This document shows positions 1-4,831 of a stretch of DNA of 5,815 nt, piece after piece (position 1 is the first letter of the stretch; each line of letters opens with the position of its first letter). The DNA comes from Candidatus Nomurabacteria bacterium (lineage in GTDB: Bacteria > Patescibacteriota > Minisyncoccia > Phycocordibacterales > UBA9973), in contig CALQZZ010000038.1 of NCBI GenBank assembly GCA_943350065.1, forward strand, positions 1 to 5,815, written 5' to 3'. A program made the position numbers and the translations under genes. The notes beneath the pieces were generated by a model that was not told where the DNA came from, made no database searches, and saw nothing but the letters and a program-made list of their open reading frames with translations.

Positions 1-63
1 AATAACACTTTTCTGTCTTTTACCTTCTAATTTTATAAGTTTCTCAATTTGTTTATCTTTCAT
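1..63 (-). CDS. glyA: Serine hydroxymethyltransferase, N-terminal fragment (cut by window edge)
   Basis: Only the first 21 codons are visible; the rest lies beyond the left edge. The peptide begins MKDKQIEKLIKLEGKRQ and ends in KSVI. It lines up without gaps with the N-terminus of bacterial SHMT as I remember it: the D-x-Q-(I/V) start, then E-x-x-R-Q-x-x-x-I, which in the family runs straight into the LIASEN motif. That motif would start one residue outside the window. SHMT is a cytosolic PLP enzyme that converts serine plus THF to glycine plus 5,10-methylene-THF, the cofactor of the ThyA encoded nearby, so the context supports the call. The ATG at 61-63 is chosen because a TATACT box lies 6 nt upstream and there is no Shine-Dalgarno sequence. 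The fragment is short, so another protein with a similar helix is possible. Confidence 0.7.
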   Translation of the reverse strand, partial: MKDKQIEKLIKLEGKRQKSVI

Positions 64-69
64 GACTAA

Positions 70-75
70 AGTATA
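70..75 (-). promoter_or_regulatory. -10 box of the glyA-like gene, predicted leaderless start
   Basis: On the minus strand TATACT (5 of 6 matches to TATAAT) is followed by 6 nt (TTAGTC) and then the ATG at 63. A start site at the usual distance would fall on or within a base or two of that ATG, giving a leaderless mRNA. No good -35 is visible; the region where it should lie overlaps the T-tract of the upstream helicase terminator. The same box and spacing precede the dCMP deaminase gene. Confidence 0.5.
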
Positions 76-90
76 CCCTATATTTTTATA

Positions 91-121
91 AAACAAAAAA
101 GCCCCGTTTAAGGGACTTTTT
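91..121 (-). terminator. Rho-independent terminator of the DEAD-box helicase gene
   Basis: Read on the minus strand, bases 121-112 pair with 105-96 to form a 10-bp stem (AAAAAGTCCC against GGGGCTTTTT, one G-U wobble) with a 6-nt loop, followed by a T-rich run (TTTTTTGTTT). It begins 5 nt after the helicase stop codon. On the plus strand the wobble becomes a C-A mismatch, so the structure favours minus-strand transcription. It separates the helicase from the glyA-like gene. Confidence 0.85.
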
Positions 122-126
122 AAGCT

Positions 127-1509
127 TTATTGAGGAACGAAAGTTAATGCAGTTCCTTTTTTATCTGCACGGCCAGTACGGCCGATGCGGTGGACGTAGG
201 TATCGTAAGTTTGTGGGATATCATAGTTGATAACGTGAGTCACATCTGGGATATCGAGTCCACGAGCTGCGACGTCTGTCGCAACAAGGATATTTATTTT
301 ATCAGTCTTGAATAAGTCCAAAGTACGAATACGATCACGACTACGTTTATCGCCGTGAATACAGCCGACTTTGAAACCAGCATCCGAAAGTTCTTTGGTG
401 ATAGTATCACAAGCATGTTTCATTTCTCGGAAGATGAGAACTTTATCAGAACCATCTTTTTTCAAAACTTCTACAAGCTTATCAAAACGATCCTCTTTGG
501 AATTATAACGGACAACATCTTGATCAATATTTTTTGAAGTCTCCCCTGTCGTTACGGAAATGAAAACTGGATCTTTCAAAAACTTCTCTGTTAATTTTTT
601 AATTTCAGGAGAAAGTGTAGCTGAGAAGAAGAGTGTTTGTCTTTGCTCTGCGCATTTTCCTAAAATGAAAACCATATCATCACGGAATCCCATATCTAGC
701 ATTCGATCAGCTTCATCGAGTACGATGAATTTATAAGGTTCCAAGTTTAATACCTTTCTTTTTATCAAATCTGTCACACGTCCTGGTGTACCGATAACAA
801 AAGAAACCCCATGATTAATTTCTGCAATTTGTTTTTGTATTGGCATACCACCGACGACGCACACTCCGAAAAGTCTTGAGCCACTAGCCATACTACGTAA
901 ATCTTCTTCAATTTGCATTGCGAGTTCACGAGTAGGAGCAAGGACGAGAACTTTTTGTGTTCTGTCTTTTATTACTTTGTCGATAAGAGGAAGTAAAAAG
1001 GCGGCTGTCTTTCCTTGTCCTGTATTGGCCATACCAAAAACATCTTTTCCTTTTATGATAGATGGAATTGCTTGGTCTTGAATTGGACGAGGGTGAACAT
1101 AACCTTTCTTAGAAATATTTTTTTGAATTACGGCATCAAAAGGAAAATCAGCAAAAGTATGTTTTGAAACATATGGCTTTTCTTCTATTTTGACAGCCTT
1201 TTTAATGAAGCGAGAAAAATCAATTCTTTCTCCTCCAAATCTTTTTTTACCTCCACCACCTCCGCCTCTTTTAGCACCGAAATTACTTCGGCCTTTAAAG
1301 CTTGGTCTATTACTACCAAAAGCTCGGCCTCCAGATGGAGCAGAATGAGGTCTTCCGCCGCTAACACTATGTGTAGCGTGGCGGACAGGAGCTCCAAAAG
1401 ATGGTTTACTAGCTGTATGTGTTGGTCTACTTGCTCCAGCATGAGCTGGGCGAGCAGAAGTGTGCGGTCGGGCTGAAGCCGGACGCGCGAAACTGCGTGT
1501 TTTTATCAT
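127..1509 (-). CDS. DEAD-box ATP-dependent RNA helicase with basic N-terminal tail
   Basis: ATP-dependent RNA helicase of the DEAD-box (SF2) family, 460 aa, cytosolic; family members remodel rRNA, ribosome assembly intermediates or structured mRNA. The motif set is complete: Q-motif region about residues 119-148, motif I ANTGQGKT (161-168), Ia PTREL (192-196), Ib TPGR (241-244), II DEAD (265-268), III SAT (296-298), V ARGLD (415-419), VI HRIGRTGR (440-447). The protein stops 13 residues after motif VI, so it lacks the C-terminal extension common in bacterial relatives. Instead, residues 1-93 form a low-complexity tail rich in R, G, S, P, H and A, with a run of six glycines (82-87), 12 Arg, 6 Lys and no Asp or Glu; it is probably disordered and RNA-binding. 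The ATG at 1509 has no Shine-Dalgarno sequence but follows a 9-bp inverted repeat in the 5' UTR. It is a single-gene unit with its own promoter and terminator. RhlE/CsdA-like subfamily assignment cannot be settled by eye, so no symbol is given. Confidence 0.97.
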   Translation of the reverse strand: MIKTRSFARPASARPHTSARPAHAGASRPTHTASKPSFGAPVRHATHSVSGGRPHSAPSGGRAFGSNRPSFKGRSNFGAKRGGGGGGKKRFGGERIDFSRFIKKAVKIEEKPYVSKHTFADFPFDAVIQKNISKKGYVHPRPIQDQAIPSIIKGKDVFGMANTGQGKTAAFLLPLIDKVIKDRTQKVLVLAPTRELAMQIEEDLRSMASGSRLFGVCVVGGMPIQKQIAEINHGVSFVIGTPGRVTDLIKRKVLNLEPYKFIVLDEADRMLDMGFRDDMVFILGKCAEQRQTLFFSATLSPEIKKLTEKFLKDPVFISVTTGETSKNIDQDVVRYNSKEDRFDKLVEVLKKDGSDKVLIFREMKHACDTITKELSDAGFKVGCIHGDKRSRDRIRTLDLFKTDKINILVATDVAARGLDIPDVTHVINYDIPQTYDTYVHRIGRTGRADKKGTALTFVPQ

Positions 1510-1514
1510 ATAAT

Positions 1515-1549
1515 TTTTGTGTCATGGTAACCAATCGCACGACACAAAA
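1515..1549 (-). promoter_or_regulatory. 9-bp inverted repeat (possible stem-loop) in the helicase 5' UTR
   Basis: TTTTGTGTC (1515-1523) and GACACAAAA (1541-1549) are perfect inverted copies separated by 17 nt. In the minus-strand transcript they would form a 9-bp stem whose end lies 5 nt before the helicase ATG (1509). The spacer contains the short palindrome GGTAACC. It is not followed by a T-tract and is not a terminator. It could be an RNA thermometer-like or autoregulatory hairpin controlling ribosome access, or a DNA operator; the sequence does not decide between these. Confidence 0.5.
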
Positions 1550-1609
1550 GTCATAATTGATTTCCACAGGTTTCAGTCTCGTTATTTAATAGATGAGAGT
1601 GATAGTAAA

Positions 1610-1638
1610 AGAATAGCATTTTGTGCTTATTTTGTCAA
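1610..1638 (-). promoter_or_regulatory. Promoter of the DEAD-box helicase gene
   Basis: On the minus strand a perfect TTGACA -35 (1638-1633) is followed by a 17-nt spacer and TATTCT (1615-1610, 4 of 6 matches), preceded by TGC, that is, an extended -10 (TGn). Transcription would begin near 1603, giving a 5' UTR of roughly 94 nt before the ATG at 1509. This is the best-formed sigma70-type promoter in the window. The 198-nt gap 1510-1707 holds this promoter, the inverted repeat at 1515-1549 and the thyA promoter; I see nothing else in it. Confidence 0.7.
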
Positions 1639-1703
1639 ATTTACAAAGAATCTCATTCTGTTAGTATCAGATTAGAATAATTACCTTAACATAAAAAATG
1701 ATA

Positions 1704-1709
1704 TATAAT
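1704..1709 (+). promoter_or_regulatory. -10 box of the thyA-folA operon, predicted leaderless start
   Basis: A perfect TATAAT lies 7 nt before the ATG at 1717, so transcription would start at or next to that ATG. The -35 is weak: TTACCT at 1681-1686 (3 of 6 matches, 17-nt spacer). The box overlaps the earlier in-frame ATG at 1708, which therefore could not be part of a transcript made from this promoter. Confidence 0.6.
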
Positions 1710-1716
1710 GGAAAAT

Positions 1717-2664
1717 ATGAATAAAGACGAAAAACATGTAGATAGCCAATATTTAAAACTATTGGAACATATCTTGCAAAGTGGTGCGACAAAAACTGAT
1801 CGTACAGGAACAGGTACAAAAAGTGTCTTCGGATATCAAATGCGATTCGATCTAGCAGATGGCTTCCCTCTTCTCACAACAAAAAAAGTACACATGAAAG
1901 GAATCATTCATGAATTGATTTGGTTCTTACGTGGTGATACTAACTTAAAATATCTAGCTGATAACGGTGTAGGTATTTGGGACGAATGGCCATACAAAGC
2001 ATATTTGAAGAAAAATGGTATCCCTGTACCAAAGATAGAAAGTGATGAATGGAAAACTGGATTGAAAGAATATGTAGAAAAAATAAAAACTGATGAAGTT
2101 TTTGCAAAAGAAAACGGAGACCTTGGACCAATCTATGGTTACCAATGGAGAAACTGGCCAACACCAAATGGTGGACATATCGATCAAATCAAAATTGTCA
2201 TTGAACAATTAAAAAAACAACCTGATTCTCGAAGAATGATAGTATCTGCATGGAATGTTGCTGACTTAGATGCAATGGCTGTAAGTGGTCTTCCACCATG
2301 TCATTGTATATTCCAGTTTTATGTAGCTGAAAATAAATTATCTTGTCTGTTATATCAAAGAAGTTGTGACACCTTTTTAGGTGTACCATACAACATTGCT
2401 TCATATGCATTACTTACTATGATGATGGCACAAGTCACTGGACTTGAACTCGGAGAATTTATTTGGACTGGTGGAGATACACATTTATATTCAAATCACC
2501 TTGAACAAGCGAACCTTCAGATTTCACGTAAAAATGAAATTCGTAGTATGCCGACAATGAAAATAAATCCTGAAGTAAAAAATATAGAAGATTTTGTATT
2601 TGAAGATTTTGAACTTATTGGATATGACCCTCATCCGATAATTAAAGCACCAATAGCCGTATAA
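1717..2664 (+). CDS. thyA: Thymidylate synthase
   Basis: Converts dUMP plus 5,10-methylene-THF to dTMP plus DHF; cytosolic homodimer. Family landmarks are all present (numbered from the ATG at 1717, 315 aa): phosphate-binding DRTGTGT (28-34), catalytic Cys195 in LPPCHC, QRSCD (214-218) contacting dUMP phosphate, the GVPYNIASYALL segment, TGGDTHLYSNH, and the C-terminal KAPIAV closing the active site. It is longer than the 264-aa E. coli enzyme because of an approximately 50-residue insert between the IWDEW and DLGPIYG segments, as in the long-form Lactobacillus casei enzyme, so this is a known variant and not an anomaly. An ATG three codons earlier (1708) is in frame but sits inside the -10 box; the start at 1717 is preferred. 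No Shine-Dalgarno sequence is seen before either. folA begins 3 nt after the TAA stop, so the two genes are co-transcribed and probably translationally coupled, and folA recycles the DHF made here. Confidence 0.97.
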   Translation: MNKDEKHVDSQYLKLLEHILQSGATKTDRTGTGTKSVFGYQMRFDLADGFPLLTTKKVHMKGIIHELIWFLRGDTNLKYLADNGVGIWDEWPYKAYLKKNGIPVPKIESDEWKTGLKEYVEKIKTDEVFAKENGDLGPIYGYQWRNWPTPNGGHIDQIKIVIEQLKKQPDSRRMIVSAWNVADLDAMAVSGLPPCHCIFQFYVAENKLSCLLYQRSCDTFLGVPYNIASYALLTMMMAQVTGLELGEFIWTGGDTHLYSNHLEQANLQISRKNEIRSMPTMKINPEVKNIEDFVFEDFELIGYDPHPIIKAPIAV

Positions 2665-2667
2665 ACT

Positions 2668-3189
2668 ATGAAGATATCTATTATTGCAGTTATAGGTGAA
2701 AATAACGAACTCGGCAAAAATAATAAATTGCTATGGCGTTTAAAGACTGACCTGAAACATTTCCAAGAAACTACTTCAGGGCATCCAATAATCATGGGTC
2801 GCAAGACTTTTGAATCTTTAGGTAAAGCATTACCAAACAGAAGAAATATTGTGATAACTAGAGACAAGAACTATCTACGCGACAACGTAGACATAGTCCA
2901 TTCTATAGAAGAAGCATTTCAACTCTTAAGAACCTCACCCCAGCCCTCTCCTTATAAAGGAGAGGGTGAAGATGAAGTCTTTGTTATCGGTGGAGCTGAA
3001 ATATATAAACAGGCATTTCCTTTTGCCGACAAGCTATATATCACTCATGTAGAAGCAACAGATAAAGACGCTGATGCATTTTTCCCGGAAATTATTCCAA
3101 TAGTTTTTGGAGAAACAAATCGTGAACGATACGATGCTGACGAAAAAAATGAGAAGCCGTATTCATTTGTAGAATACGAAAGATTTTAA
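2668..3189 (+). CDS. folA: Dihydrofolate reductase with an in-frame palindromic-repeat insert
   Basis: NADPH-dependent reduction of DHF to THF, regenerating the folate oxidised by ThyA. The 173-aa protein shows the DHFR pattern: N-terminal beta strand (ISIIAVIGENNELG), the Met20-loop region ending in LLWRL, catalytic acid Asp28 (TDLKHF), IIMGRKTFESLG (41-52), the NADPH-binding VITR (62-65) and VIGGAEIY (106-113). It is 14 residues longer than E. coli DHFR (159 aa). The excess is one block, about residues 88-101 (RTSPQPSPYKGEGE), encoded by a GC-rich palindromic element at 2931-2969. It falls between the helix SIEEAFQLL and the strand DEVFVIGG, a surface turn in known DHFR structures, so activity is probably kept. 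The reading frame is intact on both sides. ATG is 3 nt after the thyA stop with no Shine-Dalgarno sequence, which points to coupled translation. The operon ends at a terminator 2-3 nt after the stop. Confidence 0.96.
   Translation: MKISIIAVIGENNELGKNNKLLWRLKTDLKHFQETTSGHPIIMGRKTFESLGKALPNRRNIVITRDKNYLRDNVDIVHSIEEAFQLLRTSPQPSPYKGEGEDEVFVIGGAEIYKQAFPFADKLYITHVEATDKDADAFFPEIIPIVFGETNRERYDADEKNEKPYSFVEYERF
2931..2969 (+). repeat. Palindromic repeat element inserted in the folA coding sequence
   Basis: CCCTCTCCTT (2944-2953) and AAGGAGAGGG (2957-2966) form a perfect 10-bp inverted repeat around a 3-nt loop (ATA). TCA (2935-2937) and TGA (2967-2969) extend the pairing across a 6-nt bulge (CCCCAG). 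The block is much richer in G and C than the surrounding gene and encodes the extra residues of this DHFR. The layout CCTCACCCCAGCCCTCTCC followed by its partial mirror resembles small dispersed palindromic repeats I recall from many bacterial genomes, which read as S-P-Q-P-S-P in this frame. No second copy lies in this window, so the repeat status is inferred. There is no following T-tract, so it is not a terminator. Confidence 0.7.
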
Positions 3190-3191
3190 TC

Positions 3192-3220
3192 AAAAAAGGC
3201 CCCACAAGGGGCCTTTTATT
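3192..3220. terminator. Bidirectional terminator between folA and the MazG-like gene
   Basis: GGCCCC (3198-3203) pairs with GGGGCC (3208-3213) around the loop ACAA, extended by AAAA/TTTT to a 10-bp stem. Both sides are T-rich in their own direction: TTTTATTATTT for the plus strand and TTTTTTG for the minus strand. It lies 2 nt after the folA stop and about 2-5 nt after the MazG-like stop (3223-3225), so it serves both convergent operons. Confidence 0.9.
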
Positions 3221-3222
3221 AT

Positions 3223-3555
3223 TTATGGATCTATATCTGTCTTCTCTCTTATAAAAATATCTTTGCCGTCTGGAGATTTGGCTTTTTTATATTTACGATT
3301 TTTATTTATTTCAATTTTTCGAACCAATTCTTTTTCTAAATCATAGCCGAGTATTTCACACATACCGAGTAAAAATACAGCCACATCTGCAAACTCTTCT
3401 GCTACTCCGTCTTGGTTTTTATTAAACTTTGAAAAAGCTTCAGAGAGTTCTTCGTGAGCTCGACAAAACTCCAACGCTACATCAGTAGTATTGAAACCTT
3501 TTTCAATCTTATTCCTCATCACCTCTTTTTGTAATTCTTTTAGATCAACAGACAT
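3223..3555 (-). CDS. MazG-like nucleotide pyrophosphohydrolase
   Basis: A 110-aa all-helical protein of the MazG-like NTP-pyrophosphohydrolase type, which cleaves (d)NTPs to (d)NMP plus PPi using Mg2+. The metal-binding signature is visible as two acidic helices: E35-E36-L-S-E39 (ExxE) and E53-E54-F-A-D57 (ExxD), followed by the family's basic helix K80-I-E-I-N-K-N-R-K. Substrate cannot be read from sequence. Its gene starts 9 nt after the dCMP deaminase stop in the same operon, which makes dCTP or dUTP (giving dCMP or dUMP) the likeliest substrates; the alternative is general clean-up of non-canonical nucleotides. No Shine-Dalgarno sequence precedes the ATG at 3555. The C-terminal 20 residues (SPDGKDIFIREKTDIDP region) are beyond the core fold. 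Confidence 0.85.
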   Translation of the reverse strand: MSVDLKELQKEVMRNKIEKGFNTTDVALEFCRAHEELSEAFSKFNKNQDGVAEEFADVAVFLLGMCEILGYDLEKELVRKIEINKNRKYKKAKSPDGKDIFIREKTDIDP

Positions 3556-3564
3556 AAAATTTAA

Positions 3565-4053
3565 TTATTGATTAGTATATTTTTCGACTTCATTATTTAT
3601 AAGTTCATATTTTACTCCGGCTTCTTTAAAGATTTCTTTTGATCTTTCTCCAGCATGATAATCTTTCTTGGCTACTACTCTGACAATCCCAGAATTAATA
3701 ATCATCTTTGCACAAGCATAACAAGGAGTCATATAACAATACATTGTTCCACCTAAAAGTGCGACGCCGGTACGAGCAGCATGCACAATAGCATTTTGTT
3801 CATTATGAGCTGTACGAATACAATGCTGTGTTTGAGTACCATCTGAATGAATTACGGTATGCATTTCATGTCCTGCATCATCACAGCTTTTTACTCCTGC
3901 CGGAGCACCGACATAACCAGTAGCGAGGATTCTATTATCTTTGACAATGACACAACCAGAACGTCCCCTATCACAGCTAGCCCTCTTGGCTACTGTGTCC
4001 ATTATTTCCAAAAAGTATTCGTCCCAAGATGGTCTTTTATAGTTTTCTGACAT
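3565..4053 (-). CDS. dCMP deaminase (zinc-dependent)
   Basis: Deaminates dCMP to dUMP, feeding ThyA; cytidine/deoxycytidylate deaminase fold. Numbered from the ATG at 4053 (162 aa): the C27-D-R-G-R segment and VIVKDNRILATGYVGAP (35-51) match the dCMP deaminase N-terminal half, and the catalytic zinc site is H83-N-E85 plus T-P-C111-Y-A-C114. C57, H62, H65 and H77-C78 lie where dCMP deaminases carry additional Cys/His that in some members bind a second zinc. The zinc motif reads HNE where most relatives have HAE; the ligand and the proton-shuttling Glu are kept. A TTG at 4071 would add six residues, but TATACT lies between it and the ATG, 6 nt before the ATG, so the shorter form is preferred. 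It is the first gene of an operon with the MazG-like gene. A ComE-type deaminase domain is a less likely reading. Confidence 0.93.
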   Translation of the reverse strand: MSENYKRPSWDEYFLEIMDTVAKRASCDRGRSGCVIVKDNRILATGYVGAPAGVKSCDDAGHEMHTVIHSDGTQTQHCIRTAHNEQNAIVHAARTGVALLGGTMYCYMTPCYACAKMIINSGIVRVVAKKDYHAGERSKEIFKEAGVKYELINNEVEKYTNQ

Positions 4054-4059
4054 ATGCAA

Positions 4060-4065
4060 AGTATA
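4060..4065 (-). promoter_or_regulatory. -10 box of the dCMP deaminase operon, predicted leaderless start
   Basis: Minus-strand TATACT (5 of 6 matches) is followed by 6 nt (TTGCAT) and the ATG at 4053, the same box and spacing as for the glyA-like gene. Transcription would begin at the ATG. The -35 position falls in the T-tract of the HAD-gene terminator and has no clear match to TTGACA. Confidence 0.5.
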
Positions 4066-4080
4066 CAACAATAAAAGTAA

Positions 4081-4112
4081 AAGAAAAGAGCCCTAATGCT
4101 AGGGCTCTTTTT
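4081..4112 (-). terminator. Rho-independent terminator of the HAD phosphatase gene
   Basis: AGAGCCCTA (4087-4095) pairs perfectly with TAGGGCTCT (4100-4108) around a 4-nt loop, extended to 12 bp by AAA/TTT. On the minus strand it starts 2 nt after the HAD stop codon and is followed by TTTTCTTTTACTTTT. It separates the HAD gene from the dCMP deaminase operon, whose -10 box begins 15 nt further on. Confidence 0.88.
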
Positions 4113-4113
4113 A

Positions 4114-4725
4114 TTATTTCCAAATTATTTTTTGGTTCTTTTCAATTACCTCTACTGCTTCACTTAAATTTCTCACACGAAAAATTTCCTTTGGTAGATC
4201 TGTAATGTTTTTATTCCAAGGTGCTGGAATTAATATTCCGTGCATTCCTTGTTCTGCTGCAGAAATCAAATGTCCATGATGGTCATCTATAAGTATTGGT
4301 GTATTTATTTCTTTACACTTCTCCCATTTACACATAGATGAATCCGGCCCATAACCTATCGAGTGTATATCCAAAAAATGATCTGGCAAAAATAATTTTG
4401 ATAAAGTAAAGTTAAGATATTCTTCTGCATCTTTACTTCGTGAAGTAACAATATGAAGATCATATTTTTTAGACAAGTAACTTACTGCTTCATGAGCACC
4501 TGTAGTTGTTTTAATTTTCCCATAAAATTCACTGTCATAAAACATACGAATATCTTCTACTGTTTGTTCACAACTAACTCCCCATATTTTATACAAATCG
4601 TATGAAGTATAGTCCTCAATGCTAAATTTTTTATTATATTTAGCATTGTAAAAATCATTCAACATTTCTAACGTATAGATAATAGTATCGTCTGCATCAA
4701 ATGCAATACTTTTTATAAGTTCCAT
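4114..4725 (-). CDS. HAD-family hydrolase, 5'-nucleotidase (NT5C)-like
   Basis: A 203-aa phosphatase of the haloacid dehalogenase superfamily. Motif I is F9-D10-A-D12-D-T14 (nucleophile Asp10, acid/base Asp12), followed by a helical cap (about 17-75); motif II is V93-T94-S95-R96, the motif III Lys is probably K133, and motif IV is I144-L-I-D147-D148. The tail L165-I-P-A-P-W-N171 after motif IV resembles the bacterial 5'(3')-deoxyribonucleotidase-like group (NT5C type), which suggests a nucleotide monophosphate substrate. With dCMP deaminase, MazG-like and ThyA next door, a role in balancing (deoxy)pyrimidine nucleotides is attractive, but it is inferred from context. HAD substrate specificity cannot be read from motifs alone, so other phosphate esters remain possible. 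It is a single-gene unit between two terminators. TAAATT lies 6 nt before the ATG, a weaker version of the leaderless arrangement seen elsewhere here. Confidence 0.85.
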   Translation of the reverse strand: MELIKSIAFDADDTIIYTLEMLNDFYNAKYNKKFSIEDYTSYDLYKIWGVSCEQTVEDIRMFYDSEFYGKIKTTTGAHEAVSYLSKKYDLHIVTSRSKDAEEYLNFTLSKLFLPDHFLDIHSIGYGPDSSMCKWEKCKEINTPILIDDHHGHLISAAEQGMHGILIPAPWNKNITDLPKEIFRVRNLSEAVEVIEKNQKIIWK

Positions 4726-4731
4726 TTTAAA

Positions 4732-4737
4732 AATTTA
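4732..4737 (-). promoter_or_regulatory. Possible -10 box of the HAD gene
   Basis: Minus-strand TAAATT (4 of 6 matches) lies 6 nt before the ATG at 4725, matching the spacing at the glyA-like and deaminase genes. The surrounding sequence is almost all A and T, so a chance match is likely enough to keep confidence low. No -35 is apparent. Confidence 0.3.
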
Positions 4738-4785
4738 TTTAGTTTAACAATGAATTCATTTTTAAATTACCATTTCAAACACAAA

Positions 4786-4818
4786 AAGTAAAGAGCCCCG
4801 CCTTACGGCGGGGCTCTT
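4786..4818 (-). terminator. Strong terminator after rplK
   Basis: AAGAGCCCCGCC (4791-4802) pairs perfectly with GGCGGGGCTCTT (4807-4818), a 12-bp GC-rich stem. The minus-strand loop is GTAA, a GNRA-type tetraloop expected to be very stable. It starts 13 nt after the rplK stop codon and is followed on the minus strand by ACTTTTTG. It closes the nusG-rplK unit before the HAD gene. Confidence 0.9.
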
Positions 4819-4831
4819 TTAAATTTTAGTA

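Noticed and set aside
1185..1442. An 85-codon minus-strand frame rich in Leu and Glu overlapping the helicase N-terminus
   Set aside because: It is a frame-shifted reading of the low-complexity helicase tail; the main frame continues into a complete DEAD-box core and explains the sequence.
1940..2410. Three minus-strand open frames of 70-84 codons opposite thyA
   Set aside because: They are antisense shadows of a well-conserved thyA, with no promoter, no family resemblance and compositions typical of chance frames.
1717..2664. The long segment between IWDEW and DLGPIYG in ThyA as a novel insertion
   Set aside because: A comparable insert of about 50 residues is known in long-form thymidylate synthases such as that of Lactobacillus casei.
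2944..2966. Hairpin in folA as a transcription terminator
   Set aside because: No T-tract follows on either strand and the reading frame continues through to a complete DHFR C-terminus.
4054..4071. TTG start adding six residues to dCMP deaminase
   Set aside because: The extension contains the TATACT box and is not part of the family's N-terminus; the ATG at 4053 fits better.
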